In this document: in pieces, positions 35,697 through 44,288 of the stretch
How positions within the stretch are numbered: position 1 is the stretch's first letter
How the letters are laid out: each line of letters opens with the position of its first letter
NCBI GenBank assembly: GCA_021820065.1
Contig: JAKAEE010000001.1
Coordinates: forward strand, 1-64,000
DNA from: Bacteroidota bacterium
GTDB lineage: Bacteria; Bacteroidota; Ignavibacteria; Ignavibacteriales; Melioribacteraceae
DNA length: 64,000 nucleotides
Direction: 5' to 3'
The notes under the pieces: generated by a model
Databases searched by the model: none
The model's input: only the letters and a program-made list of their open reading frames with translations
Told to the model about the DNA's origin: nothing
Made by a program: the position numbers and the translations under genes

Positions 35697-36830
35697 TCAA
35701 TTGGCTTTTAATGTAAAGATGGATTCCAGCAATGACTGATCCTGCACAAGCTCTTCGAACGATACATACTGGAAATCAATGCTTCTAGAAAGAGAACGAT
35801 AATTCAACTCCATCGATTCTTTCTTCTTGGGATTTACAACTATCATTTCCAAATCAGACGGAACATGTTTTTGTAGAAACGCTTTGATGTGCACGTCGGC
35901 ATTTGATAGAGAGTATCCAATAAAAACCAATTTTTTTGTTGATCTTATTTCGCGTGCTGCTTCCCCCAGCAATTGTGTTATTACCGGATGATGAAGCGTT
36001 TTAATATATGATGGCGGCATTATCAGCGTTTGAAACTCAGTTTTGTCAAGCGGGCAAACCAATTCATATTCTTCCTTTTCAGGATAAGTGTAGCCAACAA
36101 ATTTTCCATGATTCAAATCAATTTTTCTATCCCACGGCGTCAATAAAGTTTGATCGCAACAGTTGCAGTATTTCCAATTAAGACTACCGTGCAGTTTTAT
36201 AATCTTAAACGGAACAGGGTTCTCTCCGGCTTCAACCTTCACCGGTTCACGCGGATTTACCCAAAAGTTGAAGCGTGAAAGTTGCGGCGTTCTTTGGTAG
36301 TTCATCAGCGGAATACAATAGTCAATGTACCCATGATTTTTAAACAAGAAATCGAAAGATTGTTCAAGCAGCGTATCATAATTCAATGTTACGATAGAAA
36401 CGTTTGTGTTCCGCTTAACAACTTGTGTCCAAAACTGATTGTAATGATAACTACTCTTATCCGTTTCAAGATTTACAATGTAGTGGATAAGTTTGATAAG
36501 GTATTCTTTAATGTTTCGTAGAGTGTCGTATGGATATTTTGCGCTCAAGCTCTCATTCTGTTGAATAAAATAATCAATGAATCCAAAGACTGCTTCAAGT
36601 TGAGGATAGCTATTGTTGGGGATATCAAACTTGAAGTTGTCCTTTATGAAATCATTTACAATCTTCCCAATCTCTGAACTGTCGATTTCTATATTTATTC
36701 CGGAAATTATTTGCGGAAGAATATCACGCTGAAGCGGCACTCCATCAGCATGCGACGCACCAGCACCTAATACAAACACTATATCTCTGTTGGGTGGATA
36801 CTGAAGAAATTTTTCGGTTTTTGCAGACAT
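35697..36830 (-). CDS. SIR2-like domain protein (possible NADase)
   Basis: 377 residues, a stand-alone SIR2-like (SIR2_2-type) domain: NAD loop DIVFVLGAGASHADGVPL, SIVTLNYDTLLEQ, the catalytic-His motif IKLHGSLNW, a CNCC...C zinc-like cluster (about 225-260) and IGYSLSNADVHIKAFL. Related domains in defence systems cleave NAD during phage infection. No recognisable Argonaute, HerA or effector partner is adjacent (PadR on one side, rsmG on the other), so a defence role is only possible. Confidence 0.8.
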   Translation of the reverse strand: MSAKTEKFLQYPPNRDIVFVLGAGASHADGVPLQRDILPQIISGINIEIDSSEIGKIVNDFIKDNFKFDIPNNSYPQLEAVFGFIDYFIQQNESLSAKYPYDTLRNIKEYLIKLIHYIVNLETDKSSYHYNQFWTQVVKRNTNVSIVTLNYDTLLEQSFDFLFKNHGYIDYCIPLMNYQRTPQLSRFNFWVNPREPVKVEAGENPVPFKIIKLHGSLNWKYCNCCDQTLLTPWDRKIDLNHGKFVGYTYPEKEEYELVCPLDKTEFQTLIMPPSYIKTLHHPVITQLLGEAAREIRSTKKLVFIGYSLSNADVHIKAFLQKHVPSDLEMIVVNPKKKESMELNYRSLSRSIDFQYVSFEELVQDQSLLESIFTLKAN

Positions 36831-36896
36831 CGGAAGTTGTCACTCTAAAGTGAACAAAGAAAAAATTCGATTAACAATACTTCAAGTAATTGAAAA

Positions 36897-37577
36897 TTAT
36901 TTTGTAATTTCAATGAGAATTAGTTTCTTCCCTTTTTCGTTTCTCGCATTGGAAGGCTTGTAAGCCAATTCAAAAATTGTTGATTTCTTGATGAAGGCTT
37001 TGTATTTCAGTTCAGCATTTTTAAATTCTTCAATTAAGTCGCCCCCCTTTGCTGCTGCTATGTATGCTTTCTCTTTTATCAAAGGTAACGCATAACGAAA
37101 CAGAATTATCAATGGAACCGTTGCCCGGCTAACCACAAGATCAAATGAACCGGCATATTTCTGTTTGAACTCATCGCTTTCTACTCTAAAATTTTCTGCA
37201 ACAACATTGTTCAATTTAAGTTTGCTAATAAATTCTTGTACAGCTTCTATTTTCTTAGTAGTTGAATCAGCTAAAACACCACGCAACGTCGGTCGAGTTA
37301 TTGCAAGTGGAATACCTGGAAATCCACCGCCGGTACCAATATCCAAAAACTTAGTTACTCTTGGAGGAATAAATTCAGAAATGTATGAAGAGATAAAAAC
37401 GTGATTCTCAATTACCTTCTGTATATCACGTCTTGAGATAAGATTGACTTTAGAGTTCTTTTGTGATACTAGGACGGCAAAATTAGCGAGTTTTTCAAGC
37501 TGGTATTCATCGGGATTTATACTGTTTTCCCAGAAAAGCATTTTCAGTTCGCGTAAATACTGTTCGTGATGATCCAA
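36897..37577 (-). CDS. rsmG: 16S rRNA (guanine527-N7)-methyltransferase RsmG
   Basis: 226 residues. SAM motif KFLDIGTGGGFPGIPLAI, N-terminal KVNLISRRD and DLVVSRATVPL, all typical of RsmG (GidB). It follows mnmG by 14 bases, the conserved gene order near many bacterial origins. Confidence 0.96.
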   Translation of the reverse strand: MDHHEQYLRELKMLFWENSINPDEYQLEKLANFAVLVSQKNSKVNLISRRDIQKVIENHVFISSYISEFIPPRVTKFLDIGTGGGFPGIPLAITRPTLRGVLADSTTKKIEAVQEFISKLKLNNVVAENFRVESDEFKQKYAGSFDLVVSRATVPLIILFRYALPLIKEKAYIAAAKGGDLIEEFKNAELKYKAFIKKSTIFELAYKPSNARNEKGKKLILIEITK

Positions 37578-37591
37578 TAAACATCCTCGAA

Positions 37592-39466
37592 TTAACGTTT
37601 CAAATATACTAATAAAACAGATATATCTGAAGGTGTCACTCCCGAAATCCTGGTTGCTTGTCCAATAGATCTGGGTTTTACCTTACTCAATTTCTCCCGT
37701 CCTTCAGTAGAAATAGCTTTCAAGTTAGTGTAATTGAAATTTAATGGAATTAAAACGTTTTCTAATTTTTCCATCTTGTCCACCAATTCCATTTGTCGCT
37801 GAATATAACCGTCGTATTTTATTTCAATCTCAACTTGCTCAAGCGCTTCTGAATCGTCTAACAAATTATCTAGCACTCCCTCTCTTTCAAGAATTCTTTT
37901 CATAACTTCTGAAAGTTTTACCTCTGGACGCTTGACTAGCTTGTCCAATGTTTCTGAGTTACTTATCGTATCCGTGTTACATGATTCCAAGTACGAGTTA
38001 ATGACTGATGGATGAATTTTTTTTTCGCTCAAAATATCTTTCGATTTCGTAATTAAGATTTCGCGACGCGCATGTTCATCATAGAATTCTTTTTCGATCA
38101 AACCAAATTCATATCCGTATTTCATCAAACGACGTTTTGCATTATCCTGCCGAAGAATGAGTCGATGCTCTGCACGCGATGTAAACATGCGATAAGGTTC
38201 ATCTGTTGATTTGCCTACAAGATCGTCAATCAGAACGCCGATGTATGCCTCGCTTCTTTTCAAAACGAACTCTTTCCTTCCTTGAATTTTCAAAGCTGCA
38301 TTGATGCCGGCAACTATTCCTTGAGCGGCAGCTTCTTCATATCCGGAAGTTCCATTGATCTGCCCTGCAAAGTAGAGCCCCCGAATCAATTTTGTTTCCA
38401 GCGTTAAATCAACTTGATAAGGAGGGAAATAGTCGTACTCAACAGCGTAGCCGGGACGAACCATTTCAACTTTTTCAAGACCTTTTATTTTTCGAAGCGC
38501 TTTAAACTGAATCTCTTCAGGGAGTGATGTTGAAAAACCATTAATGTAAATTAAATCCGAATCCAACCCCTCTGGTTCCAAAAACAATTGATGGCGTTCC
38601 TTATCTGAAAACCTATTTATTTTATCTTCAATCGAAGGACAATAACGCGGACCGACCCCATGAATCAAACCCGTGAACATAGGAGATCTATCAAATCCTT
38701 TTTCCAATATCTTATGGACTGTTGGATCTGTATAAGTTATGTAACAACTCAGTTGCGGCAAATAAGGAAATTCATTCTTTGGCGTCCGAAACGAGAACGC
38801 AATTGGAGGAACATCACCAGACTGTTCGCTCAAAACGCTCCAATTAATTGAATCTTTTCTAAGTCGTGGTGGTGTACCGGTTTTCAATCTTCCAGACTCG
38901 AATCCCAGTTTCACTAAGGATTCCGTTAGTCCAACAGCAGATTGTTCACCGAATCTGCCGCCTTTCGTGGCATTGAGTCCTGTGTGCATAAGTCCATTAA
39001 GAAAAGTGCCAGAACAGACAACTAACGCTTTGCATCCTATCTCATCCCCTTTTTTCGTCCTAACGCCAATTATTTTCTTATTTTCTTCAATAGTCTCGGT
39101 GACAGAATCTTCTATTATCTCAATATTGTTCTGCGAAATGACAACATTAGATGCGACTAAGGAATAGATACTTCGATCATTTTGGCTTCTACCGGCCCAA
39201 ACTGCAGGTCCCTTAGATTTATTTAACGTACGGAATTGAATGCCAGATTGATCGGCAATCGTTCCCATAACACCACCAAGTGCATCAATCTCATGGACAA
39301 GATGACCCTTTGCGCTACCTCCTATTGCCGGATTGCATGACATTCTGCCAAAAGCGGTCTTTTCAATAATCACAATTGCTACAGAAATGCCCATTCTTGC
39401 TGCTGAAACAGCTGCTTCAATTCCCGCATGTCCGCCCCCGACTACAATCAAATCAAAATACCTCAT
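37592..39466 (-). CDS. mnmG: tRNA uridine-5-carboxymethylaminomethyl modification enzyme MnmG
   Basis: 624 residues, full length for the family. FAD-binding FDLIVVGGGHAGIEAA at the start, CNPAIGGSAKGHLVHEIDALGGVMG, LKTGTPPRL, GYEEAAAQGIVAG and the C-terminal GVTPSDISVLL. With MnmE it modifies U34 of tRNAs. It lies between rsmG and the parS pair and mnmE. Confidence 0.98.
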   Translation of the reverse strand: MRYFDLIVVGGGHAGIEAAVSAARMGISVAIVIIEKTAFGRMSCNPAIGGSAKGHLVHEIDALGGVMGTIADQSGIQFRTLNKSKGPAVWAGRSQNDRSIYSLVASNVVISQNNIEIIEDSVTETIEENKKIIGVRTKKGDEIGCKALVVCSGTFLNGLMHTGLNATKGGRFGEQSAVGLTESLVKLGFESGRLKTGTPPRLRKDSINWSVLSEQSGDVPPIAFSFRTPKNEFPYLPQLSCYITYTDPTVHKILEKGFDRSPMFTGLIHGVGPRYCPSIEDKINRFSDKERHQLFLEPEGLDSDLIYINGFSTSLPEEIQFKALRKIKGLEKVEMVRPGYAVEYDYFPPYQVDLTLETKLIRGLYFAGQINGTSGYEEAAAQGIVAGINAALKIQGRKEFVLKRSEAYIGVLIDDLVGKSTDEPYRMFTSRAEHRLILRQDNAKRRLMKYGYEFGLIEKEFYDEHARREILITKSKDILSEKKIHPSVINSYLESCNTDTISNSETLDKLVKRPEVKLSEVMKRILEREGVLDNLLDDSEALEQVEIEIKYDGYIQRQMELVDKMEKLENVLIPLNFNYTNLKAISTEGREKLSKVKPRSIGQATRISGVTPSDISVLLVYLKR

Positions 39467-39511
39467 TCTTTATTACCTTTCCGCCAAAACTTAGTCTTAT
39501 CAAGACTGATC

Positions 39512-39527
39512 GGTTCCACGTGAAACT
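39512..39527. promoter_or_regulatory. parS: parS-like ParB-binding site (copy 1)
   Basis: GGTTCCACGTGAAACT. The 14-bp core GTTCCACGTGAAAC is identical to the core of the B. subtilis-type parS consensus; only the two outer bases differ. It lies 46 bp after the mnmG start codon, in the mnmG-mnmE gap. Confidence 0.85.
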
Positions 39528-39557
39528 GATCATTTCCATTTCATTTCTCTAAAAGCT

Positions 39558-39573
39558 GGTTCCACGTGAAACT
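39558..39573. promoter_or_regulatory. parS: parS-like ParB-binding site (copy 2)
   Basis: An exact second copy of the same 16 bases, 46 bp from the first, a few bases beyond the mnmE stop codon. Two identical 16-mers in a 110-bp gap are very unlikely by chance. Confidence 0.87.
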
Positions 39574-39576
39574 ACT

Positions 39577-40938
39577 CTACTTCCCAATACAGAATTTCGA
39601 AAAAATATTGTTCAAGATGTCGTCAGATGTTACCTTTCCTATAATTTCCCCTAGTGAGCTCTCTGCATTTCGCAGATCAGTCGCGATAAATTCACCAGTA
39701 AGCTTCTCTTTAATAGACCTTTCAGCATCTATTAAACAGTCCTTCGCTTTTTTTAGCGCTTGAAAATGTCGTAAGTTGGAAACTATAGCCGATTTCTCCG
39801 AGTAGCTTTGTGAGCCAAGCGCCTTCTCTTTCAATTTCTCGAATAGAATGTCAATCCCCTCGCCCGTTTTAGCTGAAATTCCCAAATCATATTGTTGTTG
39901 GTTATATTTTTTCAAATCAACCTTGTTTGCAACTTTCAAGATTCTTTGCGAATCCGTCAGGTTTAATACTTCTTGAAGTAGGTCGGAGCTAAAATCAACT
40001 GTCGCATCATCTAGAAGTATGACAATGTCGGCATTCTTTATTGCTGCACGACTTCTCAGTACCCCCTCTTTTTCAATTGTATCCTCTGTTGAACGTATTC
40101 CTGCTGTGTCAAACAGCCGAAAAAGAATACCGTCTATAGAAAGTTCTTCTCTAATTATGTCTCTTGTTGTACCCGGGACTTCGCTAACTATTGCACGAGC
40201 TTCTTTTAACAGATAATTAAGAAGCGAAGATTTCCCAACATTGGGTTTTCCAACTAGTGCAACGTTTACACCATCTCTAATAATGCGCCCGAACGAATAA
40301 CTCTCAAGTAATCTCTCAAGTTCTTCTTTTATCACTGAAATGTTGTGGAGAACTTCCTTTAACGATACAAATTCTAGATCTTCCTCGGCAAAATCTAATT
40401 CCAACTCGATTAATGACGAAGTGGTGATTAATAATTCTCGCAACGAATCAACTTTTTGCGACAATAGCCCATCAAGTTGATTTCTCGCGCCACGTAAAGA
40501 GGCATCGGTTCGTGAGTTTATGATATCTGCGACTGCTTCGGCTTGCGCTAAATCCAATTTGCCATTTAGAAACGCTCGTTTTGTAAATTCACCGGGTTCT
40601 GCCAATCTAGTATCTTCTTCGAGCAGCAATGCTATAATTTTTTCTACGATGAGAGAACTTCCATGCGTGCTGATCTCAACAGAATTTTCACCTGTATATG
40701 AATTCGGAGTTCGAAAAACGGAAACGAGAACATCATCAATCAATTCGTTTTGACTGCTGAATATATGACCGTAGTGAATTGTATGCGAGCTACATTCGGA
40801 AATTTTAGAATGTCCACGGAAAATTCTATCTGTTGCTATGAAACTGTTTGGACCGCTGATTCTTATTACCGATATTGCGCCAACGCCAGGCGGGGTTGCA
40901 AGAGCAACTATTGTATCTTCGTTTTCAGATATTAACAT
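39577..40938 (-). CDS. mnmE: tRNA modification GTPase MnmE
   Basis: 453 residues from the ATG 40936-40938, matching the usual N-terminus (TIVALATPPGVGAISVIRISG); the longer frame to 40998 adds 20 residues of non-homologous sequence. N-terminal tetrahydrofolate-binding domain, helical domain, G domain with GKPNVGKSSLLN, GTTRDI, DTAGIR and NKVD, and the terminal CIGK with the catalytic Cys. Partner of MnmG. Confidence 0.97.
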   Translation of the reverse strand: MLISENEDTIVALATPPGVGAISVIRISGPNSFIATDRIFRGHSKISECSSHTIHYGHIFSSQNELIDDVLVSVFRTPNSYTGENSVEISTHGSSLIVEKIIALLLEEDTRLAEPGEFTKRAFLNGKLDLAQAEAVADIINSRTDASLRGARNQLDGLLSQKVDSLRELLITTSSLIELELDFAEEDLEFVSLKEVLHNISVIKEELERLLESYSFGRIIRDGVNVALVGKPNVGKSSLLNYLLKEARAIVSEVPGTTRDIIREELSIDGILFRLFDTAGIRSTEDTIEKEGVLRSRAAIKNADIVILLDDATVDFSSDLLQEVLNLTDSQRILKVANKVDLKKYNQQQYDLGISAKTGEGIDILFEKLKEKALGSQSYSEKSAIVSNLRHFQALKKAKDCLIDAERSIKEKLTGEFIATDLRNAESSLGEIIGKVTSDDILNNIFSKFCIGK

Positions 40939-41432
40939 AAACGCTTTCAAAAGGATTGTAAAATTAAAACAAACAGAAAGGAGTAACAAGCCAAACAAAT
41001 GTTCTGCCGAGTTCGGACAAGAAGCATTTATCCCGATCTTCCATATTACGAGTTAGTTATATTACAATTCGTACTTGTTGCGGTGATGTGTGTGTTGAAA
41101 CAATTTGGGAACGATCTCTCAGATCACTTTTGCATAGTAAGCGTTCCATTCCCATTTTTTGCATGAATGCCAAGCTAGTGCAATGAAGAGAACACATCTT
41201 GTAGAATTTTTATAAGTGCAACAATATCTTCTTTAAGCAAGATTTGAAGGTAAGAAGCTACAGAATTACAAGGGAGAGCAAATGAATTAGAAACAAGTTT
41301 TATACTGTGTTTTCCCCCTTTTGATTCGGTTGACTTGCTAAACGACCAAACAATGATCAGATGTAGCCGACCATTTTTAATCGATTTCGTTAACCTATCG
41401 ACATCGCACAGCTTACAGTTGAGAAATTTATT
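40939..41432. other. Gene-free left edge of the accessory island
   Basis: About 490 bases between mnmE and the 119-residue gene. It holds only short, low-quality frames. I found no tRNA, direct repeat or CRISPR repeat, and no DnaA-box cluster. It is the junction between conserved origin-proximal genes and the defence-rich accessory segment. Confidence 0.5.
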
Positions 41433-41792
41433 CTACAGCAGAATGTCACCAACAAAATTGAATTGCGACGGCGGAACAATAATATTGCAAACACTAAGCC
41501 CATCTTCGGTTGCATGCTTCATGTTGGCTTTAATAATTTTATGATACGGAGAAAATCCTTTCAAGCGCGAACTTTTCCAGATTTCGTATAAGAGCGGATT
41601 AGAATTAACGACCTTAGCCAAGTTACTAACCATTGCAAACTTATTTTGATTCACAAGCACTCGTTTGCTTTTAGTTTTCTTATAATGAGTCGGCCGTAGA
41701 GCAATTATCTTTTTGCCATTGAATTTTCGTACTACATACTTGCCAACCTTTCCATTAATCGAAAAAAGCGGATTCTCATTTATGAAAGCCAT
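41433..41792 (-). CDS. Conserved-looking hypothetical protein, DUF6266-like start
   Basis: 119 residues with a good AAGGAG RBS. The opening FINENPLFSINGKVGKYVVRK followed by basic residues resembles small proteins of the style SGKLGNxVxR found repeatedly in Bacteroidota accessory regions (DUF6266-like); the match is by style only. Basic, no membrane segment or signal. It is divergent from the truncated cas1, with 65 bases between them. Confidence 0.55.
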   Translation of the reverse strand: MAFINENPLFSINGKVGKYVVRKFNGKKIIALRPTHYKKTKSKRVLVNQNKFAMVSNLAKVVNSNPLLYEIWKSSRLKGFSPYHKIIKANMKHATEDGLSVCNIIVPPSQFNFVGDILL

Positions 41793-41857
41793 TTCATTAC
41801 TCCTTATTATTTTGTTATGATCTATTTATATACCGGGCGGGACGGAACGAGAACGAG

Positions 41858-42625
41858 TTGAGAACGAATTCAGAAGGGATTGCCCATCTAAATCTTCGAC
41901 GGGATGATGAGGATGTTATTTCAACCGGTTTGGAAATGTTGAATACAAAGGTTTCTAATCAAGCTTCCCTACTAAAATATTTTTACAAATATAGAAGAAG
42001 AAAAGAATCTACTTCTTTGATTCAGATTCAAAAAGATATTGGTAGTATGGAAGACTTAGCAAAAATGATAACTGAATTGGATCATAATAACAAAGATGTA
42101 CGAGCAATTGCAATGGGATATGAAGGACACGCGGCTTCAATTTACTGGCAAAATATAAAGAAGCTACTGCCAAGTGATTTTGATTTTGTAGGAAGAATAA
42201 CTAGGACAGCAAGGGATATTGTGAATCAATGTTTCAATTATGTATATGGATTATTATACGGTGAGGTTTGGCATGCTGTAGTAAAAGCAGGTCTCGATCC
42301 ATATTTCGGTTTTATTCATGGCTCACAGAGGGATGGCGGAAGTATGATATTTGACGTCATTGAAGAATTCCGTTCACCTTTTGCAGATAGAATCGTTGTA
42401 GGTATGTTTGGACGCGGATTCAAACCGGAAATAAATAATTCGGGCTTATTGAAAACTAACAGTAAAAAGTTGTTAGCAAAATCATTCTCAAAAAGATGGC
42501 ACAAGAAAATTAGATGGCGTTCGTTGAATTTATCCGCAGCTCAAATTTTAGAACACCAGACTACCAGCATCTCAAAGTTGTTAACAAACCAGGGGAAATA
42601 TTTTCCTTATCGAATGAAGTGGTGA
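41858..42625 (+). CDS. cas1: Orphan, 5'-truncated Cas1 (RT-Cas1/type III-like lineage)
   Basis: Up to 255 residues; the only start is a poor TTG. From about residue 24 it aligns with the alpha-helical catalytic domain of Cas1: LLKYFYKYRRR, MGYEGHAASIYW with E89, GRITRTARDIVNQCFNYVYGLLY, AGLDPYFGFIHGSQ with H154 and MIFDVIEEFRSPFADR with D166. The E, H and D metal ligands are therefore kept, and the C-terminus looks complete. The N-terminal beta domain (about 80-90 residues) is missing, and the upstream DNA is occupied by another gene's promoter. No cas2, effector or CRISPR array is visible. It is probably a remnant or a solo Cas1; activity is doubtful. Confidence 0.8.
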   Translation: MRTNSEGIAHLNLRRDDEDVISTGLEMLNTKVSNQASLLKYFYKYRRRKESTSLIQIQKDIGSMEDLAKMITELDHNNKDVRAIAMGYEGHAASIYWQNIKKLLPSDFDFVGRITRTARDIVNQCFNYVYGLLYGEVWHAVVKAGLDPYFGFIHGSQRDGGSMIFDVIEEFRSPFADRIVVGMFGRGFKPEINNSGLLKTNSKKLLAKSFSKRWHKKIRWRSLNLSAAQILEHQTTSISKLLTNQGKYFPYRMKW

Positions 42626-42728
42626 TGGAGCTACAAAAAGGATGATAAGAATTCGTGAGCCTACTCTAAAACAGTATTACAGTATTATTGAATAAATTAT
42701 CTTTAGGTGCTTTCTACGTAATGAAGAT

Positions 42729-43373
42729 TTACAATAACTTCGGAACTTCCGACACAAAAAATTGCTTCACCGTATCCCACGAAAGAGGGATGAGCATATC
42801 CGGCATAGGCTCTAATTCCGCATCGGCAAAGTACGTGAGTGATTTCAATATATGCAGGTTGTTATAAGGAGTAAGAGAGAATTTCTTTTGAAACAATCCG
42901 TACTGTTCCGGCAACGGGTACTGCCGGGCAACTTCGTACAAGTCAATAAAATCTCGTTTTGTCGCCCTGCTGCTGATTGCACTAATCTTCATACATGCAA
43001 TATCTCTTTCGTCGGCAACATTAATTGAAATATCTGCTTCCGGCTGATATTGCTTCGTAGGATAAAGTAACGGATAGGTATATCCAAGGAAACTTACTTT
43101 AAGTCCTTTGTAGGTGATGTGAACCGTATGCTCGCTCTTTGCAATAATAGTGAGATCGTTTAATCCTTGCATACGTTGTATCAATGAATCCTCATCAAAC
43201 AGCTGAGTACTGAAAAAATCGAAGTCACGTGAGAAACGATGACCATACAGAAGCGCCAAACCTGTACCCCCTGCTAGATAAAATTCGGAAAGCGGAAGTA
43301 CGCCGATGAGTTCATGTATGACCTTGTGAGAAGCAGAAGGAAGGATTTCTTGATGCCACATTGAGGTATTCAT
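42729..43373 (-). CDS. AbiEii/AbiGii-type nucleotidyltransferase toxin family protein
   Basis: 214 residues. The signature FYLAGGTGLALLYGHRFSRDFDFFST carries the nucleotidyltransferase GG...DxD catalytic motif (DFDF), followed by AYDL-like helical segments and a KRDFIDLYEV motif seen in this family. AbiEii toxins pyrophosphorylate or NTP-modify tRNA or other targets and work with an antitoxin. The neighbour 13 bases upstream is the candidate partner. Confidence 0.88.
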   Translation of the reverse strand: MNTSMWHQEILPSASHKVIHELIGVLPLSEFYLAGGTGLALLYGHRFSRDFDFFSTQLFDEDSLIQRMQGLNDLTIIAKSEHTVHITYKGLKVSFLGYTYPLLYPTKQYQPEADISINVADERDIACMKISAISSRATKRDFIDLYEVARQYPLPEQYGLFQKKFSLTPYNNLHILKSLTYFADAELEPMPDMLIPLSWDTVKQFFVSEVPKLL

Positions 43374-43386
43374 TTTGGTACCCTCA

Positions 43387-43674
43387 TTAATGTTTTAAGG
43401 CGGCGACTTCGTTAAAAGGAACGCCGAATATGATTGCCCAAAAGTTAGCAGATTTAGGAGAGAGCCTTGTTTCCACTTTAAGGGTTTCCTCAATCAGCGA
43501 TTCTGTGAAATGTTCTTTCATCCATGTTATAGCTTCTTTATCGCCAAGTTCAAGTACGCGGCTAATAGTATATCGCGGATGTTCTAGCGGATCGAATGAT
43601 GCAATGTTCACATCCCAAAAGAGCGTATGTAATTGCTTTGGTATTTGTGTCATAGTAGAATCTCTTGTTAACAT
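43387..43674 (-). CDS. Small DUF6922-like protein, candidate partner of the nucleotidyltransferase
   Basis: 95 residues (or 88 from an internal ATG at 43653). LHTLFWDVNIASFDPLEHPRYTISRVLELGDKEAITWMK is the style of DUF6922 proteins that commonly precede such nucleotidyltransferases. No DNA-binding motif is evident. A role as antitoxin is inferred from position and size only. Confidence 0.72.
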   Translation of the reverse strand: MLTRDSTMTQIPKQLHTLFWDVNIASFDPLEHPRYTISRVLELGDKEAITWMKEHFTESLIEETLKVETRLSPKSANFWAIIFGVPFNEVAALKH

Positions 43675-43763
43675 AAGTTTCCTAAATATACATTATAAGC
43701 AATCATTCTCCTGAGAAACCTTCGAGTCAACATAATTTTTTTTAATGATTTCTCGTCCGCAAA

Positions 43764-44084
43764 TTATTCAGCGATAGAATCAAGGGTTTTAGTGATGTAG
43801 TTGTTAATACTTTGGCCGTTCTTTATTGCTTTAATGTATATTTTCCGATGTAATTCTTTTGGTAGGCGAAGTATAAATTTTCCCGAAAAAGGTTTATCCG
43901 GTTCTTCACCACGTTCTTTACAAAACGCAAGGTAATCTTCAACCGAATCTTTGAATGCCTTTTTCAATTCGGTTACCGAGGTTCCTTGAAATGTGATAAC
44001 ATCTTTAGTGTCTAAAACTTCGCCATGAAAAATACCGGCATCATCGTCGAATTCGATATATGCTGTATATCCTTTGTATGTCAT
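43764..44084 (-). CDS. hicB: HicB-type antitoxin without a visible HicA
   Basis: 106 residues. Partially degraded RNase-H-like HicB domain (YTAYIEFDDDAGIFHGEVLDTKDVITFQG) plus a ribbon-helix-helix DNA-binding tail (FILRLPKELHRKIYIKAIKNGQSINNYI). GGAG lies 7 bases before the ATG. No HicA-sized frame with a GSH motif is adjacent, so it is an orphan or acts as a stand-alone regulator. Confidence 0.85.
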   Translation of the reverse strand: MTYKGYTAYIEFDDDAGIFHGEVLDTKDVITFQGTSVTELKKAFKDSVEDYLAFCKERGEEPDKPFSGKFILRLPKELHRKIYIKAIKNGQSINNYITKTLDSIAE

Positions 44085-44288
44085 TATCTAACTCCAGCCG
44101 TTATTAAAACTATGATACTATAACCTAAGATGCAAACAGAGTTTTTATTTCTCATGATCTCAACCCCGTTGATAATGAAAAATCAATGCCTCTTTTCTCG
44201 AAACCCCCATGATTTATATCGACAAAACAAGCAAAAGAACGAGCCAATAGTTATTTTGGTTTTAACTACAAAGCATTATTAAAAAATT

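Noticed and set aside
39467..41432. Possible replication origin near parS
   Set aside because: No DnaA-box cluster (TTATNCACA) or dnaA/dnaN gene was seen; only proximity to an origin is inferred.
40939..44288. Possible CRISPR array accompanying cas1
   Set aside because: No regularly spaced direct repeats could be found by eye on either side of the gene.
44085..44288. Missing HicA toxin gene next to HicB
   Set aside because: No frame of suitable length or motif was found on either strand in the adjacent gaps.
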